A stretch of 13,301 nucleotides of DNA from Alcaligenaceae bacterium. Its GTDB lineage: Bacteria > Pseudomonadota > Gammaproteobacteria > Burkholderiales > Burkholderiaceae_B. The position numbers and the translations under genes were made by a program. The stretch covers positions 1 to 13,301 of the forward strand of contig CANCRX010000086.1 in the NCBI GenBank assembly GCA_947380655.1. Reading direction: 5' to 3'. The notes below the pieces were generated by a model. That model saw nothing but the letters and a program-made list of their open reading frames with translations. It did not search any database and was not told the origin of the DNA. Of the stretch, positions 5,913-13,257 are shown piece after piece (the stretch's first letter is position 1; every line of letters begins with the position of its first letter).

Positions 5913-7091
5913 ATGAAAAAGACTCTGCTCGCTGCCGCCCTGCTAGCCGGCTTTGCTGGTGCCGCTTCGGCACAATCATCAGTAACTTTGTACGGTATCC
6001 TTGATGCCGGTTTGGTCTACAAAAACGTTAAGTACTCGAACGGTCCAGTTGACGTTAATCAGAGCAACTTTGGAATGGCTTACGGTACACAGTCGGGTAA
6101 CCGTCTGGGTTTCAAAGGCGTTGAAGACATGGGTTCAGGTAACCGCCTGACATTCCAGTTGGAAAACGGTTTTGACATCGGTAACGGTACAGCTGGTCAA
6201 GGCAGCCGTTTGTTCGGTCGTCAAGCTTGGTTCGGCGTTGAGAACGACGCTTGGGGCTATGCACGTATGGGCCGTCAGACAAACTTGGCTACAGACTACT
6301 TCGGTGCTCTGGATCCATTTGCACAAGGCTTCGCACAAGCTAACATCGGTTCAGTGTTTGGTTCAACCAACACATACCGTCTGTCAAACGCTCTGAAATA
6401 TCAGTCACCAGTAATGGGCGGCTTTCAAGCTGGCGTGATGTATTCGTTCGCAACAGGTATTGACTCAGCTTACGTCAACAACGGCGTAAACATTTCGTCA
6501 GGCTCAAGCTACGCTTACGACACAACCAACAACACACGTCAGATCAGCTTAGGCGCTAAATACGCTAACGGCCCAATCTACGCAGCAGTGTCCTATGACA
6601 AGCTGTACGGCGCTTCAGGTATCGCTGGTGGCTCACCAGACGCATCACCTTCAGAGTGGAACTTGGGTGCATCGTACGACTTCAACGTCGTGAAAGTCAA
6701 CGCAGTCTACGGTCAGACACGTGGCGGCTGGATGGCTGGTCAGAACAACCAGGGTAACTCTGGTGCTGCGATCTCCGTCGGCCCACAAGTGTTCGGTAAC
6801 GGCCTGAACATTTATGACACGAACTGGGGCGTTAACTCGTACCAGGTCGGTTTGACAGCTCCTATCGGTGGCGCAAGCAAAGTATTCGCATCATGGAACA
6901 TGGCAATGCCTAACGGCAATATGCAAGAAGCATATAACGCTAAAAACATGAGCGCCTACAACTTGGGCTATCAGTATGACTTCACAAAGCGCACAAACAT
7001 GTACGCTTACGTGTCATATGCTAACAACTACGGCACAATCGATGGCTTGACATCGACTGTTCTGGGTGTTGGTCTGCGTCACCAGTTCTAA
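5913..7091 (+). CDS. Outer-membrane porin, Gram-negative general porin family (Burkholderiales type)
   Basis: A trimeric beta-barrel porin for passive entry of small hydrophilic solutes. The 392-aa product opens with a textbook signal peptide (MKKTLLAAALLAGFAGAASA, cleaved after residue 20). The mature part starts with the strand SSVTLYGILDAGL and ends with GVGLRHQF, the terminal Phe being the outer-membrane assembly signal. LFGRQAWFGV and GRQTNLATDYFGALDPF lie in the region of the constriction loop. It has no cysteine. Codon use is strongly biased: Thr is mostly ACA, Ser often TCA, Pro mostly CCA, Arg mostly CGT. This contrasts with the neighbouring genes and suggests very high expression. 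GGAG lies 9 bases upstream of the ATG, and a strong terminator follows, so it is probably a single-gene transcript. Pore selectivity cannot be read. Confidence 0.95.
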   Translation: MKKTLLAAALLAGFAGAASAQSSVTLYGILDAGLVYKNVKYSNGPVDVNQSNFGMAYGTQSGNRLGFKGVEDMGSGNRLTFQLENGFDIGNGTAGQGSRLFGRQAWFGVENDAWGYARMGRQTNLATDYFGALDPFAQGFAQANIGSVFGSTNTYRLSNALKYQSPVMGGFQAGVMYSFATGIDSAYVNNGVNISSGSSYAYDTTNNTRQISLGAKYANGPIYAAVSYDKLYGASGIAGGSPDASPSEWNLGASYDFNVVKVNAVYGQTRGGWMAGQNNQGNSGAAISVGPQVFGNGLNIYDTNWGVNSYQVGLTAPIGGASKVFASWNMAMPNGNMQEAYNAKNMSAYNLGYQYDFTKRTNMYAYVSYANNYGTIDGLTSTVLGVGLRHQF

Positions 7092-7107
7092 GCAACCGCT
7101 TAAAACT

Positions 7108-7131
7108 ACAAGCTAATTTCGGTTAGTTTGT
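7108..7131 (+). other. Stem-loop in the porin 3' untranslated region
   Basis: ACAAGCTAA (7108-7116) and TTAGTTTGT (7123-7131) pair over 9 bp with one G-U wobble around a TTTCGG loop. It sits 16 bases after the porin stop and 2 bases before the terminator hairpin. It may protect the mRNA 3' end or be part of a 3'-derived small RNA (inference). Confidence 0.45.
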
Positions 7132-7133
7132 GT

Positions 7134-7169
7134 AAAACGGGTCACCTTTCGAGGTGGCCCGTTTTGTTT
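7134..7169 (+). terminator. Rho-independent terminator of the first porin gene
   Basis: AAAACGGGTCACC (7134-7146) pairs with GGTGGCCCGTTTT (7153-7165) over 13 bp with a single G-U wobble, leaving the loop TTTCGA. The T-rich stem end and GTTT provide the tail. It lies 42 bases after the porin stop codon. The A-rich 5' side would also let it act on the other strand, but no minus-strand gene ends here. Confidence 0.85.
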
Positions 7170-7196
7170 GATACTGCGCAATTGTTAATTTGTAGT
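7168..7196 (+). promoter_or_regulatory. Sigma70-like promoter candidate for the second porin
   Basis: TTGATA (7168-7173, 5 of 6 to consensus) and TGTAGT (7191-7196, 4 of 6) are 17 bp apart. They lie immediately after the first porin's terminator and predict a start near 7203. This would leave a leader of about 44 bases before the ATG at 7247. Confidence 0.35.
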
Positions 7197-7246
7197 GATT
7201 AGCGGAAGTGATGCGTCTTATTTTTAAAGCAGCCATATATCAAAAT

Positions 7247-8431
7247 ATGAAAAGATTCATTTTGCTGGTTTGTGTCTTGTTTGGTTGCATGCGCTCAGCT
7301 TTGGCGATCGATGTGCAGCTCTACGGCATAATCGACATGGGTTTGCAATTCGCAACCACCAAACAAAATCTCCCTGATAACAATTTTGAAAACAGGTTTT
7401 TTGGATTGGCGACTGGGGTCCAGAGTGGATCGCGTTTCGGGTTTCGCGGGTCAGAATCTTTGGGTTCAGGCTGGAGGATAGGTTTTGATTTGGAGGCGGG
7501 TTTTGATCCGGGAAACGGGACCTCAGGTCAGTCAAACAGGCTATTCGGTCGTCAGGCTATTCTTACCTTGAATGCTGAGCAGTTTGGTCAGCTCGATATT
7601 GGGCGGCAAATCAATCTGGCGAGTAACTATTTTTTGAGTATTGATCCGTTTGGAGAGGGCTTTGGTCAGGCCAATATTGGTGCTTCGTTTGGCTCGGCTA
7701 ATACGACACGCTTTAGTAATGCATTGTTATTTCAGACGCCCTCGATAGAGGGGTTTAAGTTTGGAGCCGGGTATTCGTTTGCGGCAGGCTTGGCTTCGAT
7801 TTATCTCGATAACGGCACATGCGTGGATGTTTCCTGTGCGGTGACGGTTCCCCAATACGCATACCAGAATCAAAATAATTTACGTGTAGTCACGCTTGGT
7901 GCCCAGTATGCAGACGGCCCTTTGATGGTGTCCGCCGCTTTTGATAAAGCGCAAGGACCTGCAGATATTACAAATGGGCCTCCCGCATCTTCACCAACTG
8001 CCTGGATGATCGGTGGATCCTACAGATTTGATTTGTTCAAGCTCTCAGCTGTCTATGGTCAGAGTCATGGCGGTGCATTTAGTGGTCAGTCTGCCGGTAC
8101 TGGAGCAGGAGGCTTTTCGGGCATTAACAGCGCTACGGGGTCGGCGGGTGTGCTTTTTGCGGAAAACTATTCAAGCGACTCTTATTTGATTGGGCTCGCT
8201 GTACCGGTCAGCCCGCGTGGAACCGTACTTGCCTCCTGGCAGATGATGCGGCCAATGGGAGAATATGCAGCGTTAGGATTCAAAAATCAGCAGATCGTGA
8301 GTGTGGGTTATACCCATGAGTTGACCGTCAGGACGAATCTTTATTCCTACGCTTCGTATGGTCAGAATTTCGCCATGGTCGAAACTGCACAAAGTTCGAT
8401 GATCGGTGTTGGAATTAGGCACCAGTTTTGA
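7247..8431 (+). CDS. Second outer-membrane porin, paralogue of the upstream porin
   Basis: A general porin clearly related to the preceding one. Shared blocks include RLFGRQA, DPF-EGFGQANIG, FSNAL, YADGP and the C-terminal IGVGIRHQF. From the ATG at 7247 the product is 394 aa, almost the same length as its neighbour (392). It starts with a compact signal peptide (MKRFILLVCVLFGCMRSALA, cleaved after residue 20). In-frame starts at 7208 (GTG) and 7211 (ATG) would add 12-13 residues before the signal peptide; no start has a good Shine-Dalgarno sequence. Codon use lacks the strong bias of the first porin, so expression is probably lower or conditional. Unusual feature: C192 and C197 (TCVDVSC) in a stretch absent from the neighbour, likely an external loop, and the only cysteines in the mature protein. 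No terminator separates it from the nuo operon. Confidence 0.92.
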   Translation: MKRFILLVCVLFGCMRSALAIDVQLYGIIDMGLQFATTKQNLPDNNFENRFFGLATGVQSGSRFGFRGSESLGSGWRIGFDLEAGFDPGNGTSGQSNRLFGRQAILTLNAEQFGQLDIGRQINLASNYFLSIDPFGEGFGQANIGASFGSANTTRFSNALLFQTPSIEGFKFGAGYSFAAGLASIYLDNGTCVDVSCAVTVPQYAYQNQNNLRVVTLGAQYADGPLMVSAAFDKAQGPADITNGPPASSPTAWMIGGSYRFDLFKLSAVYGQSHGGAFSGQSAGTGAGGFSGINSATGSAGVLFAENYSSDSYLIGLAVPVSPRGTVLASWQMMRPMGEYAALGFKNQQIVSVGYTHELTVRTNLYSYASYGQNFAMVETAQSSMIGVGIRHQF

Positions 8432-8450
8432 GTAAAAACCCTAATGTCAA

Positions 8451-8459
8451 TGATACAAT
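8451..8459 (+). promoter_or_regulatory. Extended -10 promoter candidate for the nuo operon
   Basis: TGATACAAT contains an extended -10 (TGn) followed by TACAAT, a 5-of-6 match to TATAAT. There is no good -35 at 17 bp; TTGAGT (8428-8433) is 20 bp away and overlaps the porin stop. Transcription would begin near 8465, at the foot of the leader hairpin, giving an approximately 84-base leader before nuoA. Confidence 0.45.
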
Positions 8460-8463
8460 CCCC

Positions 8464-8501
8464 ATGCTTTGTGAAATCAAGGATTTCACGGGCAGAAGCA
8501 T
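8464..8501 (+). promoter_or_regulatory. Leader stem-loop at the predicted 5' end of the nuo mRNA
   Basis: GTGAAATC (8471-8478) and GATTTCAC (8482-8489) are perfectly complementary around AAG. An outer helix, ATGCTT (8464-8469) with AAGCAT (8496-8501), extends it across an asymmetric internal loop. No T run follows, so it is not an intrinsic terminator. It may be a 5' mRNA stabiliser or, as DNA, a 19-bp operator just downstream of the start site. Confidence 0.5.
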
Positions 8502-8548
8502 AGAGTTGCAACTGCAGTCCACACAAAGATAACGCAAAGAAATCGCAA

Positions 8549-8908
8549 ATGAATTTACAACAGTATTTTCCAGTTTTGCTTTTTATCGCAGTCGGCACAT
8601 TGATTGGTTTTGCCTTGTTGGCAGCCGGCGCCCTCATTGGCCCCCATCGGCCCGATTCTCAAAAACTGTCCCCCTATGAGTGCGGTTTTGAGACCTTTGG
8701 TGATGCGCGCATGAAATTTGATGTGCGTTACTACCTGGTTGCTATTTTGTTCATCCTTTTCGATCTCGAAATCGCATTTTTATTCCCTTGGGCAATCGCA
8801 AATAGCGCCGTTGGGATGGTTGGTTTTGTCACGGTGATGGTCTTTCTGGCTGTACTCACCGTTGGTTTCATCTACGAATGGAAAAAAGGTGCGCTGGACT
8901 GGGAATAA
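8549..8908 (+). CDS. nuoA: NADH-quinone oxidoreductase subunit A
   Basis: A small membrane subunit of respiratory complex I, at the junction between the hydrophilic arm and the proton-pumping arm. The 119-residue product has three hydrophobic helices (about 8-30, 62-82 and 88-110). The conserved loop after the first helix reads RPDSQKLSPYECGFE (34-48) with C45, followed by FDVRYYLVAILFILFDLEIAF (57-77) with D72 and E74, and the C-terminal EWKKGALDW. The ATG at 8549 has only a weak AAAGA upstream. It is the first gene of the operon; the next start is 23 bp after its stop. Confidence 0.97.
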   Translation: MNLQQYFPVLLFIAVGTLIGFALLAAGALIGPHRPDSQKLSPYECGFETFGDARMKFDVRYYLVAILFILFDLEIAFLFPWAIANSAVGMVGFVTVMVFLAVLTVGFIYEWKKGALDWE

Positions 8909-8931
8909 CCCACTCTCGCCCAAACATACCT

Positions 8932-9408
8932 ATGGCAATTGACGGAATTCTCAAGCAAGGTTTTATCACTACAAGCGCTGACGCAGTCATCAACTGGGCC
9001 AGAACCGGCTCAATGTGGCCGATGACGTTTGGTCTGGCATGTTGCGCGGTGGAAATGATGCATGCGGGTGCTGCGCGCTATGACCTGGATCAGTTCGGGA
9101 TCGTTTTTCGTCCTAGTCCCCGTCAGTCGGATCTGATGATTGTGGCCGGTACGCTGTGTAATAAAATGGCTCCTGCACTTCGTAAGGTCTATGACCAGAT
9201 GCCAGAGCCACGCTGGGTATTGTCGATGGGTTCATGCGCAAACGGTGGTGGCTATTACCACTACTCCTATTCTGTTGTGCGTGGTTGTGACCGGATTGTG
9301 CCGGTCGATATTTACGTACCGGGATGTCCACCGACAGCAGAGGCGCTTGTGTATGGCCTCTTGCAAATGCAAAACAAAATTCGCCAGACCAACACCATCG
9401 CTCGTTAA
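8932..9408 (+). CDS. nuoB: NADH-quinone oxidoreductase subunit B (N2 iron-sulfur cluster)
   Basis: Carries the terminal [4Fe-4S] cluster N2 that hands electrons to quinone, in the connecting part of complex I. All four ligand cysteines are present: adjacent C37 and C38 in LACCAVEMM, C102 in GSCANGG and C132 in VPGCPPTAEAL. FRPSPRQSDLMIVAGTLCNKM (about 59-79) and the C-terminal RQTNTIAR are family hallmarks. The start at 8932 gives 158 aa and the usual MAIDG.. N-terminus; the longer frame from 8878 overlaps nuoA and lacks family support. No Shine-Dalgarno sequence is visible before the ATG, so translation may rely on ribosomes arriving from nuoA, 23 bp upstream. A 64-bp gap with a stem-loop follows. 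Confidence 0.97.
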   Translation: MAIDGILKQGFITTSADAVINWARTGSMWPMTFGLACCAVEMMHAGAARYDLDQFGIVFRPSPRQSDLMIVAGTLCNKMAPALRKVYDQMPEPRWVLSMGSCANGGGYYHYSYSVVRGCDRIVPVDIYVPGCPPTAEALVYGLLQMQNKIRQTNTIAR

Positions 9409-9421
9409 TTCAAGATTCCGG

Positions 9422-9450
9422 GGTGTGAGGCTCAATATGATCCGCACACC
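9422..9450 (+). other. Stem-loop in the nuoB-nuoC gap
   Basis: GGTGTG (9422-9427) pairs with CACACC (9445-9450). After an A/G mismatch, a further GG/CC pair leaves an 11-base loop. It occupies the 64-bp gap between nuoB and nuoC, and no T run follows. It could modulate mRNA decay or nuoC translation; the role is unproven. Confidence 0.35.
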
Positions 9451-9472
9451 TTGTTCTAATCAGGCTTAAGAC

Positions 9473-10087
9473 ATGTCCAGGCTAGAAAACCTGCAACAAA
9501 AAATGATCGCACTGCTCGGCGAGCAAGCGCGTATCACGCTGTCCACCGACGAAATCACCCTCGAAGTCTCCGCTGATATGTGGGAGTCAACCTGTATGCG
9601 CTTGCGCGACGCGTTGCAATTCGAACAATGTCTCGATGTGTGCGGCGTAGATTATTCAACTTATGGCGTGGGTACGACTGGCGAGCCTTCACAGGCGGCG
9701 CTCGTTCCCGCGGGTCGTTACGCCGTTGTGATTCATTTGCTGTCGATTGCAAATAATGTTCGTTTGCGTGTGCGCACCTTTGCGGCAAATGATGATTTTC
9801 CCGCAGTGGACTCACTGATCAATGTTTGGCCAAGCGTTAACTGGTTTGAACGTGAGGCTTTTGATCTGTTTGGTATCGTGTTCGAAGGCCATCCTGATTT
9901 GCGTCGCATTCTGACGGATTATGGATTCATCGGTCATCCTTTCCGCAAAGATTTCCCCGTGTACGGTAACGTTGAAATGCGCTACGACCCCGAGTTGGGT
10001 CGTGTGGTGTATCAGCCTGTCACGATTGATCCGCGCGAAGTCATACCGCGCGTGATTCGCGAAGACGGTTACGGAGTAGGGCGCTAA
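9473..10087 (+). CDS. nuoC: NADH-quinone oxidoreductase subunit C (30 kDa type)
   Basis: A peripheral subunit of the complex I connecting fragment that binds NuoD. The 204-aa product carries the family signature WFEREAFDLFGI (124-135), FEGHPDLRRILTDYGFIGHP (137-156) and the following FRKDFPVYGNVEMRYD. It is a stand-alone gene, unlike the fused nuoCD of E. coli. An insert-like stretch around 64-80 (GVGTTGEPSQAALVPAG) sits between two strands of the N-terminal domain. CAGG lies 8 bases before the ATG. nuoD starts 2 bp after its stop. Confidence 0.97.
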   Translation: MSRLENLQQKMIALLGEQARITLSTDEITLEVSADMWESTCMRLRDALQFEQCLDVCGVDYSTYGVGTTGEPSQAALVPAGRYAVVIHLLSIANNVRLRVRTFAANDDFPAVDSLINVWPSVNWFEREAFDLFGIVFEGHPDLRRILTDYGFIGHPFRKDFPVYGNVEMRYDPELGRVVYQPVTIDPREVIPRVIREDGYGVGR

Positions 10088-10089
10088 TC

Positions 10090-11346
10090 ATGGCTGAAAT
10101 TAAAAACTACACACTGAACTTCGGTCCCCAGCACCCTGCTGCACACGGTGTGTTGCGCTTGGTGCTTGAGCTTGATGGAGAGGTCATCCAGCGCGCGGAT
10201 CCGCATATTGGTTTGTTGCATCGTGGCACTGAAAAACTTGCCGAGCACCGCACATTCTTGCAGGCATTGCCTTACATGGATCGACTCGATTACGTGTCGA
10301 TGATGTGTAATGAGCACGGCTATGTGATGGCCATCGAAAAACTCATGGGTGTGACGCCTCCAATTCGTGCGCAATATATCCGCGTGATGTTTGATGAAAT
10401 CACCCGTTTGCTGAATCACCTGTTGCAGATCGGTACGCACGGTTTGGACGTCGGTGCGATGGCGATCTTTTTGTACGCTTTCCGCGACCGTGAAGACTTG
10501 ATGGATTGCTACGAAGCGGTCTCAGGTGCACGCCTGCATGCGGCCTACTATCGTCCTGGTGGCGTTTATCGCGATCTGCCAGATTCGATGCCTCAATACG
10601 GCAAGTCGAGCCAGTATCGCTCGGCTAAAGAAGTCAAAGCCATGAACGATGCACGTTCGGGTTCGCTGCTTGATTTCATCGAGGATTTCACAAATCGTTT
10701 CCCCGCAGCGGTCGACGAGTACGAGACTCTGCTGACCGATAACCGTATCTGGAAACAGCGACTGGTGGGTATTGGTGTGGTGGATCCCGAGCGTGCCAAG
10801 GCACTTGGCTTTACTGGTCCGATGTTGCGTGGCTCAGGTGTGGCTTGGGATCTGCGTAAGACCCAGCCCTACGAGGTCTACGATCGTTTGCAGTTTGATG
10901 TGCCGGTCGGCGTCAATGGTGATTGCTACGATCGTTATCTGGTGCGTGTGGCTGAGATGCGTGAAAGCAACCGCATCATCCGTCAGTGCGTGCAGTGGCT
11001 GCGTAATAATCCTGGTCCAGTGATGATTGACAACCATAAGGTGTCACCACCACATCGTACCGGCATGAAAACCAACATGGAAGAGTTGATCCATCATTTC
11101 AAACTCTTCACTGAAGGCTTTAGCGTGCCAGCAGGTGAGGCGTATGCAGCCGTTGAACATCCAAAAGGCGAATTCGGTATTTATATCGTCTCTGATGGTG
11201 CCAATAAGCCCTACCGTTTAAAAATTCGTGCGCCAGGTTTTGCGCATTTGCAGGCGCTCGACGAAATGTCGCGTGGCCATATGATTGCCGATGCTGTCAC
11301 TATCATCGGTACCCAGGATATCGTTTTCGGCGAGATCGATCGCTAA
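10090..11346 (+). CDS. nuoD: NADH-quinone oxidoreductase subunit D (49 kDa type)
   Basis: Forms, with NuoB, the quinone-reduction pocket of complex I; it descends from the large subunit of [NiFe] hydrogenases but lacks metal-ligand cysteines. The 418-aa length is typical. GPQHPAAHGVLRL (12-24) supplies the quinone-site histidine H19, PHIGLLHRGTEKL (38-50) follows, and YMDRLDYVSMMCNEHGY (62-78) supplies the tyrosine Y68. The C-terminal KIRAPGFAHLQAL and ending FGEIDR also match the family. Only 2 bp separate it from nuoC, and its ribosome-binding purines (GGAG, AGGG) lie inside the end of nuoC, which suggests coupled translation. Confidence 0.98.
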   Translation: MAEIKNYTLNFGPQHPAAHGVLRLVLELDGEVIQRADPHIGLLHRGTEKLAEHRTFLQALPYMDRLDYVSMMCNEHGYVMAIEKLMGVTPPIRAQYIRVMFDEITRLLNHLLQIGTHGLDVGAMAIFLYAFRDREDLMDCYEAVSGARLHAAYYRPGGVYRDLPDSMPQYGKSSQYRSAKEVKAMNDARSGSLLDFIEDFTNRFPAAVDEYETLLTDNRIWKQRLVGIGVVDPERAKALGFTGPMLRGSGVAWDLRKTQPYEVYDRLQFDVPVGVNGDCYDRYLVRVAEMRESNRIIRQCVQWLRNNPGPVMIDNHKVSPPHRTGMKTNMEELIHHFKLFTEGFSVPAGEAYAAVEHPKGEFGIYIVSDGANKPYRLKIRAPGFAHLQALDEMSRGHMIADAVTIIGTQDIVFGEIDR

Positions 11347-11377
11347 CGCGAGCGACCGCTACTATCGGATTTAAACC

Positions 11378-11878
11378 ATGCTGCTCTCTGAACAGGCCTA
11401 CAAAAAAATCGACCGCGAGATCGCCAAGTATCCGGCGGATCAAAAGCAGTCCGCCATCATGGCGTCGCTTACGATTGCGCAGGATGAAATGGGTTGGGTA
11501 TCGCCTGAGGTTATTCAGGACGTTGCTGACTACCTTGGTCAGCCTCCTATCCTGGTTCAGGAAAATGCGACGTTCTACAACATGTTTGATGTGCGTCCCA
11601 TTGGTAAATTCAAAATTTCAGTTTGTACCAATCTGCCTTGTGCGTTGCGTGATGGCGTGAAAACAGCGGATCACCTTAAGCAAAGACTGGGTATCGGATT
11701 TCGCGAAACCACCGCTGACGGCGTTTTTTCTTTAGTGGAAGGCGAGTGCATGGGTGCATGTGGTGATTCGCCGGTATTGCTGGTTAACAACAAACACATG
11801 TGCGTGCGTATGGCTGCAGAAAAAATTGATGCAATGCTCGATGAGTTAGCAGCTTCAGTAAAGGGAGAGGCAGCATGA
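11378..11878 (+). CDS. nuoE: NADH-quinone oxidoreductase subunit E (24 kDa type, N1a cluster)
   Basis: Part of the NADH-oxidising module; it holds the [2Fe-2S] cluster N1a with a thioredoxin-like fold. The four ligands are C83 and C88 (CTNLPC) and C124 and C128 (CMGAC). The N-terminal helical part includes SAIMASLTIAQDEMGWVSPE (about 25-44). Length is 166 aa. The ATG at 11378 lies 31 bp after nuoD with a weak GGAT site. The stop overlaps the nuoF start in an ATGA, indicating translational coupling between the two interacting subunits. Confidence 0.97.
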   Translation: MLLSEQAYKKIDREIAKYPADQKQSAIMASLTIAQDEMGWVSPEVIQDVADYLGQPPILVQENATFYNMFDVRPIGKFKISVCTNLPCALRDGVKTADHLKQRLGIGFRETTADGVFSLVEGECMGACGDSPVLLVNNKHMCVRMAAEKIDAMLDELAASVKGEAA

Positions 11879-13242
11879 GCACAGCGTCGATCCTGTCGAA
11901 ATTTTCAGAAGGTCTGAACGCCAATCCAGGTAACGATCTGGTGTCATCGATGGCTTTGCACGGTCGTCATATCAAGCCTCAGATTATGGAAGGCTTGGAT
12001 GGTTCCAACTGGCGTCTCGAGGACTACGTTAAGCGTGGTGGCTATGAGGCCTTGCGCAAGATTTTGACCCAGGGCATGAGTCAGGAAGACGTGATTGCCG
12101 AAGTCAAAGCCTCTGGCTTGCGCGGTCGTGGTGGTGCGGGTTTCCCGACGGGTCTGAAGTGGTCGTTCATGCCACGTACGTTTCCCGGTCAAAAATATCT
12201 CGTTTGTAATTCTGACGAGGGTGAGCCAGGTACGTTTAAAGACCGAGACATTCTGCGCCTCAATCCGCACATCGTCATCGAAGGCATGGCGATTGCGGCT
12301 TACGCGATGGGCATTACCGTTGGTTACAACTATATCCACGGTGAAATTTTCGAAGTGTACGAACGCTTTGAACAAGCCCTCGAAGAAGCCCGTCAAGCAG
12401 GCTTTCTCGGTGACAACATTCTGGGTTCTGCCTTCAATTTTCAGCTGCATGCTTTTCATGGCTTTGGCGCCTATATCTGTGGCGAAGAAACTGCTTTGCT
12501 TGAATCACTCGAAGGCAAAAAAGGTCAGCCGCGCTTTAAGCCGCCTTTCCCCGCTAGTTTTGGTATGTATGGCAAGCCCACTACCATCAACAACACGGAA
12601 ACCTTTGCAGCAGTTCCATGGATCATCCGCAACGGTGGTCCTGCTTACCTCGAAATCGGCAAGCCTAATAATGGTGGGACCAAACTATTTTCGATTACCG
12701 GCGATGTAGAGCGTCCCGGTAATTATGAAATTCCTCTGGGTACACCGTTTTCCACCCTGCTTGAATTGGCCGGTGGTATGCGTAATGGCGCCAAGCTCAA
12801 AGCCGTGATCCCTGGTGGCTCGAGTGCGCCAGTGATTCCTGGCCACATCATGATGGACACCACAATGGATTACGACGCCATCGCCAAAGCCGGCTCGATG
12901 CTGGGTTCGGGTGCTGTGATCGTGATGGACGAAAGCCGTTGCATGGTTAAGTCGCTGTTGCGTCTGTCTTATTTTTATTACGAAGAAAGTTGCGGTCAGT
13001 GCACGCCTTGCCGAGAAGGTACTGGTTGGCTTTACCGCATGGTGCACCGTATTGAACATGGTCAGGGTCGCCCCGAAGACCTCGATTTGCTGGACTCGGT
13101 TGCAGGCAACATCATGGGCCGCACGATTTGTGCCCTGGGTGACGCAGCAGCGATGCCAGTGCGAGGTTTCCTGAAGCATTACCGTGACGAATTTGCACAC
13201 CACATCGAGCATAAGCGATGTGTGGTGGCTCCCTATATTTAA
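11875..13242 (+). CDS. nuoF: NADH-quinone oxidoreductase subunit F (51 kDa type, FMN and N3 cluster)
   Basis: The NADH-oxidising subunit: binds NADH and FMN and passes electrons to cluster N3. The glycine-rich NADH/FMN loop GLRGRGGAGFPTGLKW (81-96) and LVCNSDEGEPGTFKDRD (109-125) are intact, as is GAYICGEETALLESLEG (198-214). The [4Fe-4S] ligands are C373, C376 and C379 in ESCGQCTPCREGTGW, with C419 in GRTICALGD. Length is 455 aa. A strong GGGAG precedes the ATG by about 6 bases, inside the end of nuoE. nuoG begins 15 bp after the stop. Confidence 0.98.
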   Translation: MSTASILSKFSEGLNANPGNDLVSSMALHGRHIKPQIMEGLDGSNWRLEDYVKRGGYEALRKILTQGMSQEDVIAEVKASGLRGRGGAGFPTGLKWSFMPRTFPGQKYLVCNSDEGEPGTFKDRDILRLNPHIVIEGMAIAAYAMGITVGYNYIHGEIFEVYERFEQALEEARQAGFLGDNILGSAFNFQLHAFHGFGAYICGEETALLESLEGKKGQPRFKPPFPASFGMYGKPTTINNTETFAAVPWIIRNGGPAYLEIGKPNNGGTKLFSITGDVERPGNYEIPLGTPFSTLLELAGGMRNGAKLKAVIPGGSSAPVIPGHIMMDTTMDYDAIAKAGSMLGSGAVIVMDESRCMVKSLLRLSYFYYEESCGQCTPCREGTGWLYRMVHRIEHGQGRPEDLDLLDSVAGNIMGRTICALGDAAAMPVRGFLKHYRDEFAHHIEHKRCVVAPYI

Positions 13243-13257
13243 GGTCTGGACAAGGTT

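Noticed and set aside
7208..7246. Earlier starts (GTG 7208, ATG 7211) for the second porin
   Set aside because: They would put 12-13 extra residues before the signal peptide; starting at 7247 gives a standard 20-residue leader and a length matching the paralogue. Not fully excluded.
8362..8637. Minus-strand open frame across the nuo promoter and nuoA start
   Set aside because: It overlaps the end of the porin, the leader hairpin and nuoA, and its product resembles nothing recognisable.
8878..8931. A longer nuoB reading frame starting inside nuoA
   Set aside because: The added residues have no likeness to NuoB, and starting at 8932 gives the normal length and N-terminus.
11944..12459. Long open frame antisense to nuoF, and similar antisense frames over nuoD and nuoF
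   Set aside because: Their low-complexity Thr/Arg/His-rich translations have no family likeness and lie wholly within conserved nuo genes; they arise from codon bias.
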